Source: an uncultured Eubacterium sp. (GTDB taxonomy: Bacteria > Bacillota > Clostridia > Peptostreptococcales > Anaerovoracaceae). From it: 64,000 nt of DNA. A program made the position numbers and the translations under genes. The DNA lies in contig CALCFD010000032.1 of NCBI GenBank assembly GCA_937900695.1, forward strand, positions 1 to 64,000, read 5' to 3'. The notes below the pieces were generated by a model that saw only the letters and a program-made list of their open reading frames with translations, was not told where the DNA came from and searched no databases. Shown piece by piece: positions 17,319-26,174 of the stretch; the stretch's first letter is position 1, and each line of letters opens with the position of its first letter.

Positions 17319-18989
17319 ATGGATAAAAGCACGTTGAGGGTATTAATTAATAATCTAGGTTCTCCTGCTTTTGCTTTAGGAGAAAATGGAGAGGTACTTT
17401 ATAAAAATCGATATATGAGTTATATTCGTCAAAGGTTAAATAAAACTGAACTATATCATTTTGATGAAATGGATATAACCTTTGATGATAGACTAGATGA
17501 CTGTTCGTGGAGATTTCATGTAACAAATAGTGAGCTTGCAGGATTTATGTATTATGTAGTAGCAAGTGATGGCGAAAAAATTTCGATTTTCATATTTGAT
17601 AATGATATTGTTAAGAGTAATCTTATTGAAAATGTAATTGAGCATATCGATGAAATTGTAGTTATATTTAATCAAGATGGTATTTTGCAGAGGATGAATA
17701 GTATATGTGATCAAATATTGCCTTTTGACCGTAAGGATGTAATTGGTAAACCTATATCAAAGCTAGTAGAAATGGGACTAGTGGAAGAACCAATTATTGA
17801 TAGACTTATTGAAATGAAGGAAAAAATATACAAGGATATAGTATATCCTAATGGTAAGATTATTTCATATACTGCAATTCCGTTATTTGGCTCTACTGGT
17901 AATTTTAAGGGTGGAGTTTTAACTGGTCGTGACATTTCACGTATTATTAACTTAGCTAAGAATCTTGAAAGTGATAATTCTGATAGTGTCGAATATATAA
18001 GTGTAAACAAAGAAATAGAGGAAATCAAAAATGTTATAGCAAGAATTGCTCCATCTGATACATCTGTATTCATTATGGGAGAATCAGGTGTAGGTAAGGA
18101 AATTCTCACAAGAAGTATTTGGAAGCAAAGTAAAAGACGTGACATGCCATTTGTTGAAGTTAACTGTGCGGCTATTCCAAGTGAGTTAATTGAGTCAGAA
18201 TTATTTGGATATGAAAAAGGCGCATTTACAGGAGCAAATGCAGAGGGCAAAGTGGGACTAATTGAATCAGCTGATGGAGGCACGATGTTTCTTGATGAAA
18301 TTGGAGAAATGCCACTTGAAACTCAAAAAAAGTTATTGAGAGTATTGCAAGAAAAAAGTGTTCAGCGAATTGGAGGTCTTAAGCCTAAAAAGGTTGATGT
18401 AAGATTTATAAGTGCTACTAATAAAACTATGGAGGAAATTCAAAATCCAGAAATATTTAGACTTGATCTTTACTATAGACTTAGTGTCATACCTTTGTCG
18501 GTACCGCCACTAAGAGAGCGAATTGAGGATGTAGGTCCTATATGTCAGTATTATATGGATTTTTTCAATCATAAGTATGGACGAAAGGTTCAACTTATGG
18601 ATGAAGCTTTAAAAGTACTTGAGGGATATAAGTGGCCAGGTAATATTAGAGAGCTTAAGAATATTGTTGAAAGGATTATTGTTTTATCACCATATGAAAA
18701 GATATCTGCAGAGCAAATGAGAAGAACTTTAGGTCTTGGAACTATGGGTAACATAGATGGTACAAAAATTTCTACAGTAAAAATGAATTATGCCTCTGAA
18801 GAAGATAATGTAGTAATAAATGATATTATGAATATTGAAGATGCTTATCGCTTAGTAGAAGAATTTATTTTAAATAAGGCCATTAGCAAATACGGCAATG
18901 TAACTAAAGCGGCTCAAGCAGTTGGCATAAATCCATCTACTGTATATAGAAAGATTAAAAATGGTAAACTTACACTAGCTGATATATAA
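17319..18989 (+). CDS. Sigma-54-dependent transcriptional activator (PAS-AAA+-Fis)
   Basis: Bacterial enhancer-binding protein of 556 aa. A PAS-like sensor occupies about residues 105-205 (VVIFNQDGILQRMNSICDQI). The AAA+ domain (about 225-455) has Walker A GESGVGKE, the sigma-54 contacting loop GAFTGA and Walker B GGTMFLDEIGEM. A Fis-type HTH closes the protein (VTKAAQAVGINPSTVYRKIK). All parts needed to drive sigma-54 open-complex formation are present. It lies directly upstream of a -24/-12 promoter and three identical-core palindromes, so it is almost certainly the regulator of the had operon. The PAS ligand, perhaps a 2-oxo or 2-hydroxy acid, is unknown. Confidence 0.93.
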   Translation: MDKSTLRVLINNLGSPAFALGENGEVLYKNRYMSYIRQRLNKTELYHFDEMDITFDDRLDDCSWRFHVTNSELAGFMYYVVASDGEKISIFIFDNDIVKSNLIENVIEHIDEIVVIFNQDGILQRMNSICDQILPFDRKDVIGKPISKLVEMGLVEEPIIDRLIEMKEKIYKDIVYPNGKIISYTAIPLFGSTGNFKGGVLTGRDISRIINLAKNLESDNSDSVEYISVNKEIEEIKNVIARIAPSDTSVFIMGESGVGKEILTRSIWKQSKRRDMPFVEVNCAAIPSELIESELFGYEKGAFTGANAEGKVGLIESADGGTMFLDEIGEMPLETQKKLLRVLQEKSVQRIGGLKPKKVDVRFISATNKTMEEIQNPEIFRLDLYYRLSVIPLSVPPLRERIEDVGPICQYYMDFFNHKYGRKVQLMDEALKVLEGYKWPGNIRELKNIVERIIVLSPYEKISAEQMRRTLGLGTMGNIDGTKISTVKMNYASEEDNVVINDIMNIEDAYRLVEEFILNKAISKYGNVTKAAQAVGINPSTVYRKIKNGKLTLADI

Positions 18990-19019
18990 AAAAGTAGTTC
19001 ATTTTGAACTGCTTTTTTT
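18990..19019 (+). terminator. Terminator after the sigma-54 activator
   Basis: AGTAGTTCA-TTT-TGAACTGCT stem with one mismatch, followed by seven T. It separates the regulator gene from the had operon. Confidence 0.8.
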
Positions 19020-19099
19020 ATTTAAGATAATTATTTGTTATTTTCAATAGATAATTGATGATTTGTTAAAAAAATTACAATTAATTTATAGAAAATAAT

Positions 19100-19164
19100 T
19101 TGCAAAATGCAAAAAACATATAAAAAATCGTTGCATAATGCAAAGCATTTGCAAAATGCAAATG
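19100..19164. promoter_or_regulatory. Three palindromic upstream activator sites
   Basis: TTGCAAAATGCAA (19100-19112), TTGCATAATGCAA (19131-19143) and the extended perfect palindrome CATTTGCAAAATGCAAATG (19146-19164). All share TTGCA-N3-TGCAA; centres are about 31 and 18 bp apart. They stand 140-200 bp before the -24/-12 promoter, the normal place for enhancer-binding-protein sites, and nothing else in the gap explains them. Confidence 0.8.
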
Positions 19165-19301
19165 TTGAAATTTCGGCAATACAGCAGAATTTTATATAAG
19201 ATTAAGATAATTAAGAATTTTGAACAAAACAAACAGTCAGAAAATTATGGCTGAAACATAAAAATAAAAAAATAAAAAAATATGTTAATAAAATATCAAA
19301 G

Positions 19302-19318
19302 TTGGCATGGTACTTGCT
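19302..19318 (+). promoter_or_regulatory. Sigma-54 (-24/-12) promoter of the had operon
   Basis: TTGGCATGGTACTTGCT matches the sigma-54 consensus TGGCAC-N5-TTGCW with the invariant GG and GC correctly 10 bp apart. It lies 70 bp before the hadA start and no good sigma-A promoter competes in the gap. It makes transcription dependent on an activator such as the one at 17319. Confidence 0.9.
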
Positions 19319-19387
19319 TTATTAAGTTGGTACAAGAATTAAATAATCATTTGATTAAATATTTTATAATATTAGGAGGTTAATAAA

Positions 19388-20602
19388 ATGGCTAAAAGCG
19401 GATTACCTTTGGAAGGCGTTAAAGTAATTGAATATGCTAATTACGTTGCAGCTCCTGTAACAGGACGACTACTTGCTGACTGGGGTGCAGAAGTAATTAA
19501 GATTGAACCTATTTCAGGAGATTCAATGCGTTATGTAGGTATGCAGTGGAATTTCCCTATCGATGCAGAAGAAAATCCATTATTTGAAATGGAAAACTCA
19601 GGCAAGAGGGGTATTCTTGTAGATACTACTACAAAAGAAGGTGTAGAGCTAGTTTACAAACTATTAGAAGATGCGGATATCTTCCTAACTAATACAAGAC
19701 AGAGAGCATTAGATAAAGCTGGTTTAGATTATGAATCAATGAAGAAGAGAGCTCCTCATATTATCTATGGACATTTATTAGGATATGGGGATAAGGGTCC
19801 AGCTAAAGATAACCCAGCATTTGACTATACAGCATATTTTGCAAGAGGTGGTGTTGCAAAGAGCTTAATGGAAAAAGGAACTTCTCCTTGTAACCCAGTT
19901 GCAGGATTAGGAGACCATTCCGCAGGAATGAGCTTAGCAGCTGGTTTATTAGCAGCACTTATGAAGCAGAGACAGACAGGTGAAGGTGAAAGAGTTACAG
20001 TATCACTATTCCATACTGCAGTATTTGGAATGGGTATCATGGTTTCAGCAGCAGACTATGACTATGAAATGCCTATTTCACGTCAGGAACCACCTAACCC
20101 TCTAAATACAACATATGAATGTGCAGATGGTGAATGGGTACAGCTTGCATTTTTCCAGTACAACAAATGGTTCCCTGGATTTTGCGATATCGTAATTGAA
20201 AGACCAGATCTAAAAGACGATGAAAGATATAACAATATGAAGAATGCAGTTGTAAATGCAAAGGAATTTGTACTAATGATGGAAAAAGAATTCATCAAGA
20301 GACCTTTTGCAGAATGGGCAGAAAGACTTCAGAAAGCTGGAATTCCATACGAAAAAGTTGCTAGTACATATGATGTATTAAATGACGCTCAGTGTTGGGA
20401 AAATGATTATCTAATTAGACATAAGTATGACAATGGACATGAAGGCGTAATTTACAATACTCCAGTAATGTTTACAGAAAATAAGAGAGGCGATTATGTA
20501 AGAGCTCCATATATGGGAGAACATACAGATGAAGTTATGAAAGAATTAGGAATCGCTGATGCTGAAATTGAAAAACTAAAGGCAGACGGAATTATTAAAT
20601 AG
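19388..20602 (+). CDS. hadA: 2-hydroxyacid CoA-transferase (HadA/FldA-like, CaiB/BaiF family)
   Basis: Class III CoA-transferase of 404 aa that moves CoA from the product enoyl- or acyl-CoA to the (R)-2-hydroxy acid, starting the dehydration cycle. CaiB/BaiF features are present: N-terminal VKVIEYANYVAAPVTGRLLADWGAEVIKIE, the DYTAYFARGG segment with the catalytic Asp (about residue 145), and GLLAALMKQRQTGEGERV. An AGGAGG site precedes ATG. It is the first gene of the operon. HadA (2-hydroxyisocaproate) and FldA (phenyllactate) are close relatives, so the amino acid used, Leu or Phe/Tyr/Trp, cannot be read from the sequence. Confidence 0.9.
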   Translation: MAKSGLPLEGVKVIEYANYVAAPVTGRLLADWGAEVIKIEPISGDSMRYVGMQWNFPIDAEENPLFEMENSGKRGILVDTTTKEGVELVYKLLEDADIFLTNTRQRALDKAGLDYESMKKRAPHIIYGHLLGYGDKGPAKDNPAFDYTAYFARGGVAKSLMEKGTSPCNPVAGLGDHSAGMSLAAGLLAALMKQRQTGEGERVTVSLFHTAVFGMGIMVSAADYDYEMPISRQEPPNPLNTTYECADGEWVQLAFFQYNKWFPGFCDIVIERPDLKDDERYNNMKNAVVNAKEFVLMMEKEFIKRPFAEWAERLQKAGIPYEKVASTYDVLNDAQCWENDYLIRHKYDNGHEGVIYNTPVMFTENKRGDYVRAPYMGEHTDEVMKELGIADAEIEKLKADGIIK

Positions 20603-20626
20603 TTCACTAAGATAGGAGAAGGAAAA

Positions 20627-21847
20627 ATGGAAGAAAAGAAAGATGCAAGACAGGTCATTAACGATTTACTTGCCGAGCAGTATGCAAATGCTTTTAAGGC
20701 TAAAGAAGAAGGTAGACCAGTTGGTTGGGCAACATCAGTTTTCCCACAGGAACTAGCAGAAATATTTGACTTAAACCTATGTTATCCTGAAAACCATGCT
20801 GCAGGTGTTGCAGCAAAGAGAGAATCACTTGAGCTTTGTGAACTTGCTGAAGATAAAGGATATTCAAACGATCTTTGTGCATATGCAAGAACAAACTATG
20901 GCTTATTGATTAAAGGTCATTCTGATACTTTACCAATGCCAGAACCTGATTTCCTATGTTGTTGTAATAATATTTGTAACCAGGTAATCAAATGGTATGA
21001 AAATATTGCTAAGGAAAGAAATATTCCATTAATCATGATTGATACTACATACAACTATGAAGATGAAGTATCAGAAAGTAGAATTCAGTATCTAAGAGCT
21101 CAGTTTGAAGAAGCTATTGATCAGTTATCAAAAATCTCAGGTAAACCATTTGATCCAAAGAGACTAGAAGAAGTTATGAAGATTTCTTCAGAAAACGGTA
21201 AACTATGGAAATACTCAATGAGTCTTCCATCAGGAAATTATCCATCACCAATGAACGGTTTTGACTTATTTACATATATGGCAGTTATTGTATGTGCTAG
21301 AGGTAAGAAGGAAACTACAGAAGCATTTAAGCTACTTGTTGAATATCTAGAAGATAATGCTGCTAAGGGAGCAACAACATTTAGAGGTGAAGAAAAATAC
21401 AGAATTATGATGGAAGGTATTCCGTGCTGGCCATATATAGGATATAAGATGAAAACTCTTGCTAAATATGGAGTTAACATGACTGGTAGTGTTTACCCAC
21501 ACGCTTGGGCACTTCAGTATGAAATTAACGATCTTGATGGTATGGCTAGAGCATACAGCTCAATGTTTAATAATGTAAATATCGAAAGGATGACTAAATA
21601 CAGAGTTGACTGTATGAAAGAAGGAGATTGTGTAGGTGCATTTTACCATATGAACAGAAGCTGTAAACTAATGAGTTTCATTCAGTATGAAATGGCAAGA
21701 AGAGTTGCAGATGAAACAGGCATTCCTTATGCAGGCTTTGACGGAGACCAGGCAGACCCTAGAAACTTTGCCGAAGCACAATTTGAAACAAGAATCCAGG
21801 GCTTGGTTGAAGTAATGGAAGAAAGATGTAACGAGGAGGACAAATAA
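20627..21847 (+). CDS. hadB: 2-hydroxyacyl-CoA dehydratase alpha subunit (HadB/FldB-like)
   Basis: 406 aa, HgdB/FldB dehydratase family. With HadC it binds a [4Fe-4S] cluster each and removes water from (R)-2-hydroxyacyl-CoA via a ketyl radical. Conserved Cys residues lie in DFLCCCNNICNQV (about residue 108-118), the cluster/substrate region, and again in NRSCKLMSF (about 345). The length matches known HadB/FldB (about 405-410). It lies 24 bp after hadA and touches hadC directly. It needs the activator HadI encoded at the operon end. Confidence 0.92.
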   Translation: MEEKKDARQVINDLLAEQYANAFKAKEEGRPVGWATSVFPQELAEIFDLNLCYPENHAAGVAAKRESLELCELAEDKGYSNDLCAYARTNYGLLIKGHSDTLPMPEPDFLCCCNNICNQVIKWYENIAKERNIPLIMIDTTYNYEDEVSESRIQYLRAQFEEAIDQLSKISGKPFDPKRLEEVMKISSENGKLWKYSMSLPSGNYPSPMNGFDLFTYMAVIVCARGKKETTEAFKLLVEYLEDNAAKGATTFRGEEKYRIMMEGIPCWPYIGYKMKTLAKYGVNMTGSVYPHAWALQYEINDLDGMARAYSSMFNNVNIERMTKYRVDCMKEGDCVGAFYHMNRSCKLMSFIQYEMARRVADETGIPYAGFDGDQADPRNFAEAQFETRIQGLVEVMEERCNEEDK

Positions 21848-22975
21848 ATGAAACTTAATGAATTAATTTCAAAATTTGAATATTCTTCCAACCATCCAAA
21901 GGAAATGATGGAAGGATACCTTAAAGCAGGTAAAAAGGTTATCGGTGCATTCCCTGTTTATACTCCTGAAGAAATCGTACATGCAGCAGGCATGGTTCCT
22001 ATGGGATTATGGGGTGGCCAGGTTGAAATAGACAAGGCTAAACAGTATTATCCAGCATTTGCTTGCTCAATCATACAGTCAATTGCAGAGTTAGGACTAA
22101 GGGGAAGCTACAAAGGACTTTCTGGTGTGATTATTCCTTGTATGTGTGATACATTGATTTGTACTACTCAGAACTGGAAATCAGGAATTAAAGATATTCC
22201 TATGATTCCATTTGTACATCCACAGAATAGAAAAATTGAAGGTGGAGTTACATACCTTATGACTGAATACAATCATGTAAAGGATGAACTAGAAAAGATT
22301 TGTGGACATGAAATTTCTGAAGAAGCGATGTTAAAGAGTATTGATGTTTACAATGAAAACAGAAAAGCTATGCAGGAATTTGTTGAATTAGTTCCAACTC
22401 ATTTAAATACAATTACACCAACAATTAGAAATGTTGTAATTAAGAGTAGACACTTCATGCTAAAAGAAGAGCATACTGCATTAGTTAAGGAACTAAATGA
22501 ACTTCTAAAGGCTATGCCAGAAGAAAAATTTGAAGGTAAAAAGGTTCTTGTTACAGGTATTATCCTAGATAACAAAGATATCTTAGAAGTTTTAGAAGAA
22601 AACAATATTGCTATTGCATATGACAATGTTGCTCAGGAGTCAAGACAGTTTATGACACTAGTACCTGAAAGAGGCGACAGTGCAATTGAAAGATTAGCAA
22701 GACAGTGGTCTGATTTAGAAGGTTGTACGCTTGCATATGATCCAGAAAAGAAACGTGGTTCAATGATAGTTAATGATGTTAAGAGACTTGGCCTAGATGG
22801 TATTATTTATGCATTAATGAAATTCTGCGATCCAGAAGAATACGATTATCCAGTAGTAAAGGATGATTTTGATGCAGCTGATATTCCAAACTTATATATC
22901 GAAGTTGAACAGGAATCATCAAATGCTGAGCAGATTAGAACAAGAGTACAGACTTTCGTTGAAATGTTAAGCTAA
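21848..22975 (+). CDS. hadC: 2-hydroxyacyl-CoA dehydratase beta subunit (HadC/FldC-like)
   Basis: 375 aa partner of HadB with the same fold. Family features: [21 protein letters not shown] (about residues 31-51), [16 protein letters not shown] with cluster-ligand Cys residues (about 96-111), and the C-terminal [20 protein letters not shown]. It starts the base after the hadB stop, which suggests coupled synthesis in 1:1 ratio. The AGGAGG ribosome-binding site lies within the hadB 3' end. Confidence 0.92.
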   Translation: MKLNELISKFEYSSNHPKEMMEGYLKAGKKVIGAFPVYTPEEIVHAAGMVPMGLWGGQVEIDKAKQYYPAFACSIIQSIAELGLRGSYKGLSGVIIPCMCDTLICTTQNWKSGIKDIPMIPFVHPQNRKIEGGVTYLMTEYNHVKDELEKICGHEISEEAMLKSIDVYNENRKAMQEFVELVPTHLNTITPTIRNVVIKSRHFMLKEEHTALVKELNELLKAMPEEKFEGKKVLVTGIILDNKDILEVLEENNIAIAYDNVAQESRQFMTLVPERGDSAIERLARQWSDLEGCTLAYDPEKKRGSMIVNDVKRLGLDGIIYALMKFCDPEEYDYPVVKDDFDAADIPNLYIEVEQESSNAEQIRTRVQTFVEMLS

Positions 22976-22998
22976 TAAATAATGGAGGAAAAAAACAC

Positions 22999-24141
22999 AT
23001 GATTTTAACAAAAGAACATGAACTGGTACAGAAGGCAATAAGAGATTTTTGTAAACGTGAACTATACGATACAGACATTCCAGAAAAAATGGACCAGGAA
23101 GACATGGAAATGCCTAAAGATATGCTAGATAGATTAGCTAAATATAAGTTTAGCTCACCTTTAGTTCCGAAGGAATATGGTGGAGCAGGTGCTGACTATG
23201 TATCATATGCAATTATAATGGAAGAATTATCAAGAGCTGATTGTTCAACAGGTACTTACCTAACAGCAGGTGCTTCATTAGTAGCACTACCACTTCTATA
23301 TTTTGGTACAGAAGAACAGAAACAGAAATATCTTAAGCCACTTGCAGAAGGCAAATTAGTTGGTGCATTCGGTTTAACTGAACCTGGTGCAGGTTCTGAT
23401 GCTGGTGCTACAGCTACAACAGCAGTTTTAGATGGTGATGAATGGGTTATTAACGGTAGAAAATGTTGGATTACAAACGGACCATTCTGCGATTTTGCGG
23501 TAATCACTGCTGTAACAGAAAAAGGCAAGGGCACAAAAGGTATATCAACATTTATCATTGAAACTAAGTGGGACGGATTCTCACATGGTGCTCATGAAAA
23601 CAAAATGGGGATCAGAGGAACAAGAACATCTGACCTGATATTTGAAGATCTAAGAGTGCCAAAAGAAAACTTATTAGGTGATTTAAACCAAGGATTTAAG
23701 GTTATGATGAAAACACTTGAATCAGGAAGAATTGGTGTAGCTGCTCAGGCTGTAGGTGTTGCTCAGAGTGCTTTAGATGAAGCTATTGAATATACTAAGG
23801 CTAGAAAACAGTTTGGAAAATCATTATCTAAGTTCCAGAATACTCAATTTACAGTTGCTGAAATGGCTACTAAAATTCAGGCAGCTAGACTATTAGTACA
23901 TCATGCTGCACAGGTAAAAGATCATGGCGGATCTCCTGCTATCGAATCTTCTATGGCTAAATATTATGCTGCAGAGGTTGCTAATGAAGTTGCATACAAG
24001 GCACTACAGTTACACGGTGGATATGGTTATGTAAAAGACTACCGTATTGAAAGAATCTACAGAGATGCAAGAATCCTATCAATCTATGAAGGTACATCTC
24101 AGGTTCAGCAGATAGTTATCGCGGGAAATCTGTATAAATAA
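22999..24141 (+). CDS. acdB: Acyl-CoA dehydrogenase (AcdB-like)
   Basis: Flavoprotein of 380 aa that reduces the enoyl-CoA made by HadBC to the saturated acyl-CoA, often by electron bifurcation with an electron-transferring flavoprotein. It shows the ACAD signatures GAFGLTEPGAGSDAG (about residue 122) and GYGYVKDYRIERIYRDARI near the C-terminus, and the catalytic Glu in LSIYEGTSQVQ (about 367). In Clostridioides difficile the had cluster carries etfBA after acdB; here no etf genes follow, so the ETF must be encoded elsewhere. A TGGAGG site precedes it. Confidence 0.92.
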   Translation: MILTKEHELVQKAIRDFCKRELYDTDIPEKMDQEDMEMPKDMLDRLAKYKFSSPLVPKEYGGAGADYVSYAIIMEELSRADCSTGTYLTAGASLVALPLLYFGTEEQKQKYLKPLAEGKLVGAFGLTEPGAGSDAGATATTAVLDGDEWVINGRKCWITNGPFCDFAVITAVTEKGKGTKGISTFIIETKWDGFSHGAHENKMGIRGTRTSDLIFEDLRVPKENLLGDLNQGFKVMMKTLESGRIGVAAQAVGVAQSALDEAIEYTKARKQFGKSLSKFQNTQFTVAEMATKIQAARLLVHHAAQVKDHGGSPAIESSMAKYYAAEVANEVAYKALQLHGGYGYVKDYRIERIYRDARILSIYEGTSQVQQIVIAGNLYK

Positions 24142-24195
24142 TAACTAACAGATAGTATTTTGATTTGAAAAGTCATATTAAAGGGAGAAAAAATA

Positions 24196-25188
24196 ATGAG
24201 AATTATTGCTTATAATGTCCAGGGGTACGAGGAGAAAGCTTTCGAAAAATGGGCTAAAGAAAACAATGTTGAAGTAGTTTGGGAAAGAAATTTAATTACA
24301 CCAGAAACAGTTGAAAAAGCTAAGGGATTTGATGGAATTAGTACGCAGCAAGTTCCTCCTGTAAAAGATGAAGAAATCTATAAGAAATTAAAGGAGTATG
24401 GAATAAAGCAGATTTCATCAAGAACAGCTGGAGTAGATATGTTTGATTTAGATCTTGCGCGTGATTATGATGTAACAATCACAAATGTGCCAAGATATTC
24501 TCCTACTTCGATTGCTGAATTAGCATTAACTCATGCTATGTCTTTATTAAGAAATGTTAAGCGTATTGAAAGCGCAATGAAAAAGGGAGATTTCTCATGG
24601 AATCAAGATGTAATTTCTAAAACCATCGAAAGTTGTACAGTAGGTATTGTTGGTACAGGGTTTATAGGGCTAACAGCAGCAAAATTGTTTAAAGCTCTAG
24701 GTGTAAATGTAATTGGATACGATGTATATAAAAATCCTGATGCTGAAGGTGTACTAGAATATAGAGAAGATTTAGATGAGCTTTTAAAAGAATCAGATAT
24801 CATTTCACTACATCTTCCACTAGTTGATTCAACATATCATCTACTTAATGAAAAGAATCTTCCACTACTAAAGGAAGGTGCTATCATCATTAACACTGGT
24901 CGTGGAGCATTAATTGATATGGATGCGTTATTACCATATTTAGAAGAAGGAAAATTGTCAGCTGGCCTAGATGTACTTGAAATTGAAACTTTATATGTAA
25001 ATCAGAGAATTGACACAGATAAGATAAAAGATACTTATATTCCTAAATTAATGGAATTGGAAAATGTAAGATTAACAGGTCATTTTGCGTTTTTTACTGA
25101 ATCTGCAGTAGAAGCTTTAGTTTCAACTTCTCTTGATAACATCAAATCTCAAATTGAGACTGGTCAAGCTCAGAATTGTAAAAATTAA
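24196..25188 (+). CDS. ldhA: (R)-2-hydroxyacid dehydrogenase (LdhA/FldH-like)
   Basis: D-isomer-specific NAD-dependent 2-hydroxyacid dehydrogenase, 330 aa, which reduces the 2-oxo acid from transamination to the (R)-2-hydroxy acid used by HadA. The Rossmann motif is VGIVGTGFIGLTAAKLF (about residue 147). Catalytic Arg lies in INTGRGALID (about 235), Glu in DVLEIET (about 264) and His in RLTGHFAFFTESA (about 296). In known clusters this gene often comes first; here it is fifth. A 54-bp gap with AAAGGGAG precedes it. Confidence 0.9.
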   Translation: MRIIAYNVQGYEEKAFEKWAKENNVEVVWERNLITPETVEKAKGFDGISTQQVPPVKDEEIYKKLKEYGIKQISSRTAGVDMFDLDLARDYDVTITNVPRYSPTSIAELALTHAMSLLRNVKRIESAMKKGDFSWNQDVISKTIESCTVGIVGTGFIGLTAAKLFKALGVNVIGYDVYKNPDAEGVLEYREDLDELLKESDIISLHLPLVDSTYHLLNEKNLPLLKEGAIIINTGRGALIDMDALLPYLEEGKLSAGLDVLEIETLYVNQRIDTDKIKDTYIPKLMELENVRLTGHFAFFTESAVEALVSTSLDNIKSQIETGQAQNCKN

Positions 25189-25215
25189 GAGAATCATAAG
25201 GAGGAAGTTATAACA

Positions 25216-25989
25216 GTGTATGTATTAGGCATAGATATTGGATCAACAGCTTGTAAAGGTGTAGTTCTAAACGAAAATAAAGAAATCATAGCAAGTGGTA
25301 TTATCCCATCAGGTACAGGTACTACTGGACCATCAAAACTACTTGAAGAAATTCAGAGTCAGTGCGGCTTGACTTCTGAAGATTTTGATAAAATCGTAGC
25401 AACTGGATATGGAAGAATGCAGTATGAAGAAGCTGACAAGCAAATCAGCGAACTTACATGTCACACAAGAGGCGTAGCATTTTTAGTTCCAAATGTAAGA
25501 ACTATAATTGATATAGGAGGCCAGGACGCTAAGGCTATAAAAGTTGATAAAAAAGGTAAAATGCAAAACTTTGTCATGAATGATAAGTGTGCCGCCGGTA
25601 CGGGACGTTTCTTGGATGTAATGGCCAATGTTTTGGAAACTAACATAAGCAATCTAGAAAAACTTGATAAGGCTTCTAACAGCGCCGTATCTATAAGTAG
25701 TACATGCACTGTATTTGCAGAATCAGAAGTAATATCCCATCTTTCTGCAAATGCAAGCGTTGAAGATATTGTAGCAGGCATCCATAACTCAGTAGCAAAG
25801 AGAGTTGCAAGTTTAGCAAAAAGAGTAGGAATTGCAGACAAAGTAGTGATGGTTGGTGGCGTTGCTAGAAATGGTGGCGTTGTAAGAGCAATGCAGGACG
25901 CTTTAGAAAAAGAAATAACAGTACCTCCAAATGCACAGCTAACAGGAGCAATTGGCGCTGCTCTATCAGCTTTGGAATTAAATAATTAA
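25216..25989 (+). CDS. hadI: Activator of 2-hydroxyacyl-CoA dehydratase (HadI/FldI-like)
   Basis: ATP-dependent one-electron 'archerase' of 257 aa with an ASKHA (actin/hexokinase-like) fold. A homodimer shares one [4Fe-4S] cluster, and ATP hydrolysis drives an electron into HadBC. Phosphate motifs: GIDIGSTACKGVV at the N-terminus and IDIGGQDAK (about residue 100). Cluster-ligand Cys residues lie in NDKCAAGTGRF (about 124) and ISSTCTVFAESE (about 162). It is the last gene of the had operon; the start codon is GTG with GGAGG upstream. Confidence 0.93.
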   Translation: MYVLGIDIGSTACKGVVLNENKEIIASGIIPSGTGTTGPSKLLEEIQSQCGLTSEDFDKIVATGYGRMQYEEADKQISELTCHTRGVAFLVPNVRTIIDIGGQDAKAIKVDKKGKMQNFVMNDKCAAGTGRFLDVMANVLETNISNLEKLDKASNSAVSISSTCTVFAESEVISHLSANASVEDIVAGIHNSVAKRVASLAKRVGIADKVVMVGGVARNGGVVRAMQDALEKEITVPPNAQLTGAIGAALSALELNN

Positions 25990-26018
25990 ATAATTAAAAC
26001 TCAATATTGTATAAATAA

Positions 26019-26135
26019 CAAGCAGTCGTTGGGAAGATGTACGTCTAATCAAAATGTCTACAGATATGTAATAAGTTTGTAATAGTCCTCAAAACAAACA
26101 ACGACCTCAAATTATTAATAACTGATGGCTGCTTG
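26019..26135 (+). ncRNA. Structured leader upstream of the YkvI/BrnQ transporter genes
   Basis: A closing stem CAAGCAGTC (26019-26027)/GGCTGCTTG (26127-26135) encloses a second 7-bp stem GTCGTTG (26025-26031)/CAACGAC (26099-26105). The two share three bases, so they either stack after trimming or alternate. A weak T run (ATTTTTAT) follows. The ~117-nt element lies 40 nt before the transporter ATG. It shows no T-box, SAM, lysine or c-di-GMP signature that I know. It is a candidate amino-acid or tRNA-independent riboswitch/attenuator, not an established one. Confidence 0.45.
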
Positions 26136-26174
26136 ATATTTTTATACTAAAACAATTATATAGGGAGAAGGACA

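Noticed and set aside
17711..18283. 190-codon minus-strand open frame inside the sigma-54 activator
   Set aside because: It lies wholly antisense to the AAA+ domain whose motifs are intact, lacks a ribosome-binding site and reads as low-complexity Ser/Pro/Ile. It is a shadow of plus-strand codon use.
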